Source of the DNA: JBFGFG01 sp041627475
Lineage (GTDB): Bacteria > Actinomycetota > Nitriliruptoria > Nitriliruptorales > Nitriliruptoraceae
Direction of reading: 5' to 3'
Assembly: GCA_041627475.1 (NCBI GenBank)
Contig: JBFKQZ010000005.1
Span: 1 to 29,574 of the forward strand
Length of the DNA stretch: 29,574 nt
Part shown: one piece after another, positions 7,503-15,400 of the stretch
Layout of the letters: every line of letters starts with the position of its first letter
Position numbering within the stretch: the stretch's first letter is position 1
Notes under the pieces: model-generated
What the model saw: only the letters and a program-made list of their open reading frames with translations
What the model was told of the DNA's origin: nothing
The model's database searches: none
Translations under genes and position numbers: made by a program

Positions 7503-9359
7503 ATGCGCGGCCGACTCTCCGATCTCCCTCTTGCCGACCTCTTCCGGGGGTTGGCCGACGCCGGCGCGACGGGAGCACTCGAGGTCGAGGGCGACGACGG
7601 CGATGCCCGGGTGTTCTTCCGGGACGGCGACGTCTACTGGGCCTTCTCGCCCTCACCGCGCGCCCGACTGGGCGCGCGACTCGTGAACGCGGGCTTCATC
7701 ACCCAGGAGCAGCTCGACACGGCGCTCGCCGAGCAGCAGAGATCCGACGAGCGGAAGAAGCTCGGGATCCTGCTGGTGGACCGCGGTCACGTGAACCGCG
7801 ACGTGATCCGCGTGTTCGTCCAGGAGCAGATCCTCGACGCGATCTTCGACCTCATGCGCTGGACGGACGGCAGTTACTCGTTCCACGCGGGCGACGCGGT
7901 CGCCGAGGACCTCCCCGTCGAGATCGCGGTGCCCCAGGTCCTGGTCGAGGTGTCGCGCCGCCAGAGCGAGTGGGACCAGATAACCCGCCGCATCCCGCAC
8001 ATGAACCTCGTCCCCGACTTCGTGACCGGTGGGCCTTCCGCTGCGGCCTCGCTCGAGCCGGACGAGTTCACCATGATGGCCTCGATCGACGGCCGGCGGA
8101 CGCTTGCCGAGCTCGCCAGCGACCTCGGGTACTCCGAGTTCGAGACGGCCCGCATCGTCTACGGCCTGATGCTCCTCGGCGTCGTCGACCTCGCCGAGGA
8201 GGAGGACGAGGCCGACGAGGCCGACCTCTCCGCGGCGAGCGACCTGCTGGACGACCTCCAGGACCTCGTGGCCTCTGACGAGCCGACCGCTCCCGCCGAG
8301 GAGTTCGCGTCGTTCGAGGCGACCGACCTGGTCGCGGACCTCCCGAGCGTGCGGACACCCGAGCCCGATGACGGCGACGGCGAGCCCGCCGCCCCGCCTG
8401 CCGCCCCAGAGCCTCCACCGTTCGTGTCGGAGCCCGCGCCGGCCGGCGACGAGGCCCCGTTCGTCTCCGAACCCGCCGCGAGCACCGAACCCGCACCGTT
8501 CGTCTCCGAACCCGCCGCGAGCACCGAACCCGCACCGTTCGTCTCCGAACCCGCCTCCTCGGTGTCCGAGCCGGGCAGCGGCACGGAGGACCGCGGGCTG
8601 GAGGTCCGCGATGGCGCGATCACCGGTGTACCCGCAGCACCCGCCCCGAGCGAGCCCGAGTCCTCCGGCTTCGAGATCGGGGCGGCGGGCAGCGACCCCG
8701 CGGACGAACCGGCGCCGTGGGTCGGATCCGTCGACGCCGAAGAGGCCGCCCCACCGCCGACGCCGCCGACGCCGGCGCCCCAGGCACCGACCGACGACAT
8801 GAGCGGCTTCTTCGTCGCGCCCGCGGCGCCCACGTCCGCCGACGCGCCGGCCACCCCACCACCACCCCCGCCGCCAGCCGATCGGGAGGCGCCGGCAGCG
8901 CCCGCGGCACCCGGCGGACCCCCGCCCTCACGCGTGGACGCACTGTCCGCGCTCGCCGCCATCCAGTCCGAGGAAGAGCAACCGGACACGCCGGCGGTCG
9001 AAGAGCCGACCCCCGAGCCCGAGGCGCCTGCCGCGGCTGACGACGTCGCGGCGCTCGACGACCTCTTCGGTGACGACACCGCCATGAGCTCGCCACCACC
9101 CGAGCCGGCCGCACCTGACGCGGGCGCCGCACCGGTTGCCCCCAAGCAGGGCCGCGGTGACGTCAGCGAGTTCCTGCGCGAACTGTCCCGTCTCGCGCTC
9201 GACGAGGAACCCCAGGACGGGGCCGACGACGACGATGACGCTGACGACTCCTCGGCGCCGAAGCAACCGAAGACGCCCAAGGCCCCGACGCCACCGCCGC
9301 CACCGCCGGCGGGCGGCGACAAGAAGAAGAAGGGCCGTTTGTTCGGCTGGGGCGGCTAG
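7503..9359 (+). CDS. DUF4388 protein with MshEN-like c-di-GMP motifs
   Basis: A 618-aa protein. Residues 1-50 are a DUF4388/PATAN start (MRGRLSDLPLADLFRGL, TGALEV, VFFRDGDVYWAF). Residues 55-78 fit the 24-residue MshEN motif RLGxxLxxxGxxxxxxLxxxLxxQ at every fixed position. Residues 86-109 repeat it with R to K, L to I and L to V changes, after a 7-residue spacer. MshEN domains bind c-di-GMP through two such motifs, so binding is a reasonable inference. Residues about 155-240 look like a winged-helix-type domain (IDGRRTLAELASDLGYSEFE, IVYGLMLLGVV). Residues 245-540 are acidic and Pro/Ala-rich, surely disordered, with tandem repeats. A short helix (SEFLRELSRLAL) and a lysine-rich tail KKKKGRLFGWGG end the protein. 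It is divergent from the rsiG operon. The output partner is unknown. Confidence 0.85.
   Translation: MRGRLSDLPLADLFRGLADAGATGALEVEGDDGDARVFFRDGDVYWAFSPSPRARLGARLVNAGFITQEQLDTALAEQQRSDERKKLGILLVDRGHVNRDVIRVFVQEQILDAIFDLMRWTDGSYSFHAGDAVAEDLPVEIAVPQVLVEVSRRQSEWDQITRRIPHMNLVPDFVTGGPSAAASLEPDEFTMMASIDGRRTLAELASDLGYSEFETARIVYGLMLLGVVDLAEEEDEADEADLSAASDLLDDLQDLVASDEPTAPAEEFASFEATDLVADLPSVRTPEPDDGDGEPAAPPAAPEPPPFVSEPAPAGDEAPFVSEPAASTEPAPFVSEPAASTEPAPFVSEPASSVSEPGSGTEDRGLEVRDGAITGVPAAPAPSEPESSGFEIGAAGSDPADEPAPWVGSVDAEEAAPPPTPPTPAPQAPTDDMSGFFVAPAAPTSADAPATPPPPPPPADREAPAAPAAPGGPPPSRVDALSALAAIQSEEEQPDTPAVEEPTPEPEAPAAADDVAALDDLFGDDTAMSSPPPEPAAPDAGAAPVAPKQGRGDVSEFLRELSRLALDEEPQDGADDDDDADDSSAPKQPKTPKAPTPPPPPPAGGDKKKKGRLFGWGG
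8457..8555 (+). repeat. 39-bp in-frame tandem repeat
   Basis: Two exact 39-bp units (8457-8495 and 8496-8534) and a partial third unit (8535-8555) encode PFVSEPAASTEPA repeated in the disordered region of the DUF4388 protein. A diverged copy (PFVSEPAPAGDEA) starts at 8418. Identity at the DNA level points to recent duplication or slippage. Confidence 0.9.
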
Positions 9360-9826
9360 TACCGCGCCCGGCAGTCCGCCACCGTTTCCAGGGCGGCATC
9401 GCGATCGCGCCACCCGTGCACGTGGACGGCCTTCTGCTCGAGGTCCTTGTAGATCGAGAAGAAGTGGTCGATCTCGGCGAGCAGGTGGTCGGGCACGTCC
9501 GCGAGCGAGCGCACGTGACGCCAGCGCGGATCGGAGTCCGGCACGCACAGGACCTTCTCGTCGGGCCCCTTGTCATCGGTCATGTCGAGCATCCCGACGA
9601 CACGCCCCGTGATGAGGCACCCCGGGAAGGTCGGCTCACCGAGGATCACCATGGCATCGAGTGCGTCCCCGTCGCGCGCGAGGGTCTCGGGGATGTAGCC
9701 GTAGTCGCCCGGGTACCGGACCGCGCTGAACAGCATCCTGTCGAGGCGGAAGTGCCCGGCCTCCTTGTCGTACTCGTACTTGTTGCGTGATCCCATCGGG
9801 ACCTCGACGAACACGTCGACCGTCAC
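9356..9826 (-). CDS. ppa: Inorganic pyrophosphatase, family I
   Basis: Hydrolyses pyrophosphate to phosphate in the cytoplasm and so drives biosynthetic reactions. The 156-aa protein starts with GTG at 9826, five bases after AGGAG. Family I marks are clear: VEVPMGSRNKYEYD (about 8-21), AVRYPGDYGYIPETL, the metal-binding DGDALDAMVI, MTDDKGPDEKVLCVP and DPRW. In the signature D-[SGDN]-D-[PE] the usual Pro or Glu is Ala here, a mild variation; the three acidic ligands remain. Its stop codon shares the palindrome CTAG (9356-9359) with the stop of the converging DUF4388 gene. The frame continues upstream into the bcp region, but that part is not protein-like. Confidence 0.95.
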   Translation of the reverse strand: MTVDVFVEVPMGSRNKYEYDKEAGHFRLDRMLFSAVRYPGDYGYIPETLARDGDALDAMVILGEPTFPGCLITGRVVGMLDMTDDKGPDEKVLCVPDSDPRWRHVRSLADVPDHLLAEIDHFFSIYKDLEQKAVHVHGWRDRDAALETVADCRARY

Positions 9827-9854
9827 CGGGACTCCTGACCGTCGGACCTGCCGC

Positions 9855-9860
9855 ATCGTA
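9855..9860 (-). promoter_or_regulatory. Candidate -10 box for ppa
   Basis: TACGAT on the minus strand lies about 28 bases upstream of the ppa GTG start within the 120-base divergent gap 9827-9946. The -35 region is weak. Confidence 0.35.
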
Positions 9861-9895
9861 CGGGTCGCGGCGCGAGCCTGTGGGAGAGAGGCCGC

Positions 9896-9901
9896 TACCG
9901 T
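9896..9901 (+). promoter_or_regulatory. Candidate -10 box for bcp
   Basis: TACCGT lies about 45 bases before the bcp GTG start, leaving a short leader that contains the GAGGAA ribosome site. No clear -35 box is seen. Confidence 0.3.
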
Positions 9902-9946
9902 CCGGCAACGTCCGACCACCGCCACACAGGATGACGAGGAACCGCC

Positions 9947-10414
9947 GTGATCGAGGAAGGCAAGGCCGCACCGCTGTTCACGCTGAAGGACAAGGACGGG
10001 AACAAGGTCGCACTGAAGGACTTCAAGGGACAGCCGGTCGTCGTCTACTTCTACCCGAAGGACGACACGCCGGGCTGCACGACGCAGGCGTGCGACATCC
10101 GTGACCAGTGGAGCGCGTTCCAGGAGGCGGGTGCCGTCGTGCTCGGCATATCGCCCGATCCCGCGGCGGCCCACCAGAGGTTCGTCGACAAGTACGACCT
10201 CCCGCACACGCTGCTCAGCGATCCCGACCGGAAGGTCATGGAGAAGTACGGCGCGTGGGGCGAGAAGAACATGTACGGGAAGAAGACGGTGGGCGTGATC
10301 CGCTCGACCGTCCTGGTCGGGCCGAGTGGCAGGGTCGCCAAGCACTGGAAGCGCGTGCAGGCGAAGAAGCACGCCGAGCAGGTCCTCAAGGCGCTGGCCG
10401 AGCTCGACGGGTGA
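9947..10414 (+). CDS. bcp: Thiol peroxidase Bcp/PrxQ
   Basis: A 155-aa atypical two-cysteine peroxiredoxin of the BCP/PrxQ group that reduces hydrogen peroxide and organic hydroperoxides, usually with thioredoxin as reductant. The peroxidatic C44 lies in YFYPKDDTPGCTTQAC with the resolving C49 five residues on. GISPDPAAAHQRFVDKYDLPHTLLSDP, YGAWGEKNMYGKKT and the closing strand STVLVGPSGRV are typical, and the length is normal. The start is GTG at 9947 with GAGGAA upstream. It is divergent from ppa and converges on the next gene with only 9 bases between stop codons. It stands alone rather than in an operon. Confidence 0.95.
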   Translation: MIEEGKAAPLFTLKDKDGNKVALKDFKGQPVVVYFYPKDDTPGCTTQACDIRDQWSAFQEAGAVVLGISPDPAAAHQRFVDKYDLPHTLLSDPDRKVMEKYGAWGEKNMYGKKTVGVIRSTVLVGPSGRVAKHWKRVQAKKHAEQVLKALAELDG

Positions 10415-10419
10415 CCGCT

Positions 10420-10432
10420 GGCGCTACGCGCC
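10420..10432. terminator. Short hairpin between convergent stops
   Basis: GGCGC-TAC-GCGCC covers the stop codon of the minus-strand gene and lies 5 bases after the bcp stop. The 5-bp stem has no T-run on either side, so a bidirectional terminator is only a weak suggestion. Confidence 0.22.
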
Positions 10433-11455
10433 CTCGATCGAGAAGCCCTCGGTCACGAGCGTGCAGTCGCCGTCGCGGATCTCGACGCGGTAGTCGTCGC
10501 CGACCTCCTGGAACAACTCGACCAGTGTGAGGTTGACGTTGGTCGTGTTGCTGCCGGGCAGGCGGAAGTCGGTGCTGTACAGGGCCGTGTCGCCGCGGAA
10601 CCACACGACGGTGAGTTCGACGGGATCGTCGGTCCGGCGCTCGTAGGACATCCAGAGCTTGACGCGCTCGTCCTCGGCGAAGGATCCGCGGTCCGGCCCC
10701 GGATCGCCGGGCAGGTCGACGAAGTCCGTCATGCGGGTCTCGGCGACCTCGATCGGCGCGTCGGCAGCACAGCCACCGCCGGCCCCGCCTCGGACGATCG
10801 TCACGACCACCAACCCCAGCACGACGGCGGCGAGCACGAGCCCGGTGATCGCCATCGGCGTCGCCGTTCGTCGGGTGGCTCCCTCCGTTGGCGTCGCGCC
10901 GCGGCGGGCGCGCGACACCCGCGGGGATGCCCCGGGCTCGTCCGCGGGCTCGCGGGCCCAGCCAGGGTCAACTGCTCGGTCCTCGACCTGGTCCGACGGC
11001 GCCGGCGCCATCGCCTCGGCGGGCGCCGGCTCGGGCTCCCGCGTCGGCTCGGGCTCGCGCGCGTGCTCCCGCCCGGCCCCGGGCTCCGGCTCCGACTCCG
11101 ACTCGGCGTCCGGCCAGGCCGGGACCTCGTCGACGTCGATGCCCTCCTCGATCAGGATCTCGCGGACGGTGGCCTGGTCGATGTCGAGCACGGAGGCGAC
11201 GTCCGCCACCGCCAGCCCGACGTCGTCGGCGAGGACGATGGCCTCGATGTCCTCGGCAACCGCGACGTGGCGCTCGAGCACGTCGTGGGCTGCCCGGAAC
11301 AGCTCGACTGGCGACACGGCGTCCCAGCCGGCGACCGTGGTCTCGAGCTCACCGGTCGCGGCGCCCACGACCGTCGGGCTCAGGAACGCCGCGAAGTACC
11401 GATGGACCCCCTGCTCCTGGGCGGGGGTGAGCGGCGATCGGTCAGGCGGCGACAT
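10424..11455 (-). CDS. Single-pass membrane protein of unknown function
   Basis: A 343-aa protein I cannot assign. Residues 1-115 are helical and probably cytoplasmic. Residues 78-105 (VGLAVADVASVLDIDQATVREILIEEG, in part) resemble a helix-turn-helix, and FRAAHDVLERHVAVAEDIEAIVL precedes them. Residues 116-200 are a disordered, charged Glu/Pro linker with repeated EPEP and REPEP units, turning basic (RARRGATP) just before the membrane. One transmembrane helix follows at 201-221 (MAITGLVLAAVVLGLVVVTI). Residues 225-343 would be outside, with two cysteines (C229 and one in DGDCTLV) and beta-rich text such as VELTVVWFRGDTALYSTDF. The layout resembles anti-sigma or one-component transmembrane sensors, but this is inference. 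The ATG start has a poor ribosome site. It lies 26 bases downstream of ygfZ. Confidence 0.8.
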   Translation of the reverse strand: MSPPDRSPLTPAQEQGVHRYFAAFLSPTVVGAATGELETTVAGWDAVSPVELFRAAHDVLERHVAVAEDIEAIVLADDVGLAVADVASVLDIDQATVREILIEEGIDVDEVPAWPDAESESEPEPGAGREHAREPEPTREPEPAPAEAMAPAPSDQVEDRAVDPGWAREPADEPGASPRVSRARRGATPTEGATRRTATPMAITGLVLAAVVLGLVVVTIVRGGAGGGCAADAPIEVAETRMTDFVDLPGDPGPDRGSFAEDERVKLWMSYERRTDDPVELTVVWFRGDTALYSTDFRLPGSNTTNVNLTLVELFQEVGDDYRVEIRDGDCTLVTEGFSIEGA

Positions 11456-11481
11456 GGGTCGGGGACTCTACAGCCGCCAGC

Positions 11482-12414
11482 TCACCGGCCGTCGCGGCGT
11501 CGCCGCACGTTCGGGTCGTGCCCGACGACGGGCCGATCGGACCCGACGAGGTCGACGACCTCGACCGCGACGGCGTCGAGCTCGAGCGAGTCGCCGGGCC
11601 GAGCCGTGGCCGGTACGTACGCCAGCGCGACACGCTGGCCATCCGCCTCGAGCGGACCGACGCTCGTGACCGTGACCCCGTCTCGGCCCGTGCCGTACGT
11701 GGTGGCCTGCAGCGTCTCCGGGCCCGCGATGACGGCCAGGGCGCGTCTCGGGCGCCCCAGCATCCACTGGCGCGCGACGGCCTCCTGGCCCGGGTAGCAG
11801 CCCTTCGACAGGTGAACGTGCGTCGGCAGCAGGCCCATCTCCTCGGGCAGGTGCGGAGCGGCGATCTCCCTCCCCCACGCCGGTTCTCCCGCCCTGACCC
11901 GCCACCCCTCGAAGGCCTCACGGCTGGCCGCGGTGGCGCCCGCCCCGGTCGCGGACGCACACCACGCGTCGACCTGCGACGACGGCCCGACCACGTCGAG
12001 CCCATGGCGGCGTCCGACCAGGAGCAGGTCGTCGGGCCGCGTGACGTCGCCCTCGGCTGGTGAACCCGCTGGCCGGCTGCCGTCCGGATCCACGGGTCGC
12101 CAGGCGGCGACGACGAGGTCCGTCGCGGCGAAGCGCACATCCGCGAGGAACGTGCGACCGCCGAGGACCTCCACGCACGGGTCGAGCAGGTCGAGCGGCA
12201 GGAGCAGGTGGTGGGCCTCGTCGCCGGCGAGGACGTCCATGACCAACCGCGGGGTGCCGTGCATGTCGAGGAACAGCGCGGAGCGGACGGTGCCGGGCGA
12301 TTGGTCGGCCATCGACTGCGACAGGACGTCGTCGAGGAAGCTGGCCCGGTCGGCGCCCTCGACGCGGACGACACCGCGGTCGAGGCGGCCCACGAGGGGC
12401 GAACCAGTGTCCAC
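11482..12414 (-). CDS. ygfZ: YgfZ/GcvT-like folate-binding protein
   Basis: A 310-aa protein of the YgfZ (IbA57) group, which uses tetrahydrofolate and helps maintain or repair Fe-S enzymes. The diagnostic motif K-G-C-Y-x-G-Q-E is present as LSKGCYPGQEAVAR (about residues 205-218), with MGLLPTHVHL just before it. The N-terminal part has the GcvT-like GRLDRGVVRVEGADRASFLDDVLSQ and the C-terminal barrel has the usual GxAxVP-like phrase VALAYVP. The start is GTG at 12414, seven bases after GGAG. It follows the giant surface-protein gene by 18 bases on the same strand, which is probably chance. In this window its natural client is the Fe-S enzyme CysH, though YgfZ proteins act broadly. Confidence 0.9.
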   Translation of the reverse strand: MDTGSPLVGRLDRGVVRVEGADRASFLDDVLSQSMADQSPGTVRSALFLDMHGTPRLVMDVLAGDEAHHLLLPLDLLDPCVEVLGGRTFLADVRFAATDLVVAAWRPVDPDGSRPAGSPAEGDVTRPDDLLLVGRRHGLDVVGPSSQVDAWCASATGAGATAASREAFEGWRVRAGEPAWGREIAAPHLPEEMGLLPTHVHLSKGCYPGQEAVARQWMLGRPRRALAVIAGPETLQATTYGTGRDGVTVTSVGPLEADGQRVALAYVPATARPGDSLELDAVAVEVVDLVGSDRPVVGHDPNVRRRRDGR

Positions 12415-12432
12415 GGGGATACTCCAGAGCGG

Positions 12433-15400
12433 TCAGGGGCGCCGGCGCGACATCGGGGCCGGGCGCGCGACGTACAGCAGCGCCCACCCGGCGACGATCA
12501 GCGCCGTCGCCGCCTGGAGGGTACGAGCCGTGGAGAAGCCCGTCGTGGGCAGGCCCGCCTCGCCGGTCTGGCTGAGGACGACAGCCGCGACGTTGGACAC
12601 GACGGGGGTCGTGCCTGCGCCCTGCCTGACCGTCGCCGAGTTCTGGATCGTCGTGCCGTCCGGCAGGTCCTCGACGAGTGCCTCGAACCGGATGGTGCGC
12701 GTCTCGCCCGGGGCGATGGGGCCGACCTCGATGCCGACGGTCTCGAGGTCGTCGGACGCGACGACTCCGTCGACCGTCACCGACCCGGGGATGAAGGCCA
12801 TGCCTGCGGGCAGTGTGTCCGCGACGATGACGCTGGGCGCGATGGTCGTGCCGGCGTTGCGCACGGCGAGGAACCACGCCATCGACGAGCCGGGTATGAC
12901 CGCAGACGCCGGCTCGGAGGACTTCGTGACGTCGATGGCCGTCCGATCGATGACGGTGACGCTGGTGTCCCCGGTCACGGACTGCAGGCCCACTCCCGAC
13001 ACGTCGGCCAGCAGGGTGAGGACCGACCCGGCGTTCAGGGTGGCGGGGACCACGATGTCCACCGTCACCCGCGTCGACGTTCCACCCGGGAGGTCACCGA
13101 GCGCGAGTCCACCGACGGCGGGCGTCAGTGACGCGACGTCGTCCGCGATCGCCGCCCCGTCCCGACGGAGCGTCGCGGCCGCGAACTCCGTGCCAGCCGG
13201 CGGCGAGGCGCGCAGGACGAGGCTCGTCGCCGGCGCGGACCCGTCGTTGAAGACATCCAGGAGGAAGGTCAGCCGCTGGCCCGGCTCCACGGTCGCCGGC
13301 GGGGACGAGGCCACCGACAACCTCAGGGCGGCCGCCTCCACGAGTACGACGTCGACCGCCGCCACCGCCACCGAGGGGTCGCCCACGCTGGTCGCCGTGA
13401 TGGTCACGTCGTCCGAGGCACCCGCAGCCGCGTCGACCGGGACCTCGAGCACCGCCAGCACGGCGAGCGAACCGAAGGGGCTCAGCTCAGTGGCGCTCGC
13501 CAACAGTCCCTCGCCGGCGTCGAGCACGCCATCGGCGTCGAGGTCCTCGACCAGCGACACGGACCAGCCGCTCGCGGAGCTGACCGACAGCGCGATCTCG
13601 TCGTCGACGTCCCCGCCATTGGTCACCGTATGGGGCAGCACGATGGTCTCCCCCGGGCGTCCCAGGACGAAGCTGCCCGCAGAGATGTCCACGGCGTAGC
13701 GCACGCTGACCGGCTGGACGGTCCCTGCCCGGGCCGTGGCCGCGTCGGCCGCGGTGGCCTCGGCCGAGTTCACCACGACGGTTCGTGTCGGGTCGGCGCC
13801 GGTGACCACGTCGAACCTGACGACGGTCGACGCGGACGGCGCGAGCGTGCCGATCGCGAGTCCCGGCTCCAGGGGGCTACCCCCTCCTGGTGCGTCGGGG
13901 ACCGCGACGCCGTCGCGCCTTGCAGAGCCCGGCACGTACGTCGTCCCCGCCGGGGTGGCGTCCACCAGCCGGACGCCGGTGACGGGAGCAGACCCCGCGT
14001 TGGTGACCGTCAACGTGTACGTGCTCGGATCACCGGGTGTGAGGCTCAGGGGCGAGGCGGCCTTGACGAGTGACAGGCGACCAGCGACCACGGTGAGGGC
14101 GTCATCGACCGTGGACGCGATGCCGTCGTCGATCGTGCTGCGGGCCTCGATCCGCAGCACGGCGCCGCTGCCGGCGACGGCCCCGGCGGGCACCTGCGCC
14201 TCGACGAGTACCGGCTGGCTGCTGCCGGGTGGCAGCAGGTCGCTGGAGACGATCTCGTCGTCACCCGTTCCCAGGATCCCGTCGGCATCACGGTCGGCGT
14301 AGACGGTCGCGACCCAGCCGGCATCGACGACCGCCGCGAGGTCGAAGGCATCGCTGACGTCACCCGCGTTGGTGACGAGGTGGCGGACGACGACCGCGGT
14401 GCCCGCGCTCACGTTGGCCGCGAAGGGACCGTCGATCAGGGGCGCAGGACTCACGTCGACCACGTGCGTGATCGGCGCGCTGACCGCGAGCAGCCCGCCG
14501 TCGGCAGATGCCTCACCGACCACCTGGATCTCTCGCCCGTCGAGCACGGGGTCGAGCACGCGTGCCGCGAAGACCACGGTGATCGTCGCGCCGTCGTTGG
14601 GCAGATCAGGCAGTGCCCGTCCGCCGTAGACGCTCGAGAAGGGGTTCGGGTCCGTCGGGCCATCGGGGACCGCGAGGCCATCCACCGTCGCGGAGCCCAC
14701 GACGAACTCACCCTCGACGGGGGTGTCCGCGACGAGGCGGACACCGGTCGCCGTGGCCTCGCCCGGGTTGGTCAGGAGCAGCGTGTACGTGATGACCTCC
14801 GACGCCGTCACGGTTGCCGTCTGGGCGGGCACCGATGTCGCGCTGATGTCGAGCACCGGGCCGGGGGCCACGGTGTGGACCTTGGTCGCGGACGACGGGG
14901 GCGTGGCGAGCGCACTGGCGGTGGCCGTGTCCGTGATCACGGTGCCCCCACCGACGGGCAGGACCCGCACGGTGTAGCGAGCGCTGACCAGCTGGCCCGG
15001 GGCGAGCGTGCCCACGAGCACGCCGCCGTTGGTCCCGTCGAACGGGTTGAGGCTCGGGCCCGCGGCATCAGGGATCGACCCGCCTTCGAGGACGGCCGAG
15101 CCCGGTTCGTACGTCGTGTCCGTCGGCGTGTCGTTGACGAGGGTCACGTCGACTGCTGGCGCCGAGCCTCGGTTGCGCACGGTCATGACGTACGTGATCG
15201 TCGCACCGCTGTTGACCGTGGCCCCCGACGGGGTCGCGGAGAGCACGGTCACGAGCTCGGGCGCGGTCGCCCGGGTTCGGACCGTCGTCGTCGCCTCCGT
15301 CGTCGGCGCGCGGTTCGAGGCCGCGGTGACGGTCGTGACATCGCGGGACCCGGGCGTCGTGCCCGCGGGCACGTCCACGACCGCGAAGAACGGGAAGCTC

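Noticed and set aside
9827..10372. N-terminal extension of the pyrophosphatase frame into bcp
   Set aside because: It overlaps the whole bcp gene and is not protein-like; GTG 9826 follows AGGAG and matches family length.
12433..12552. A pilin or sortase gene next to the LPTTG protein
   Set aside because: The flanking genes are YgfZ and a thioredoxin. No sortase-like TLxTC motif was found in the reading frames examined.
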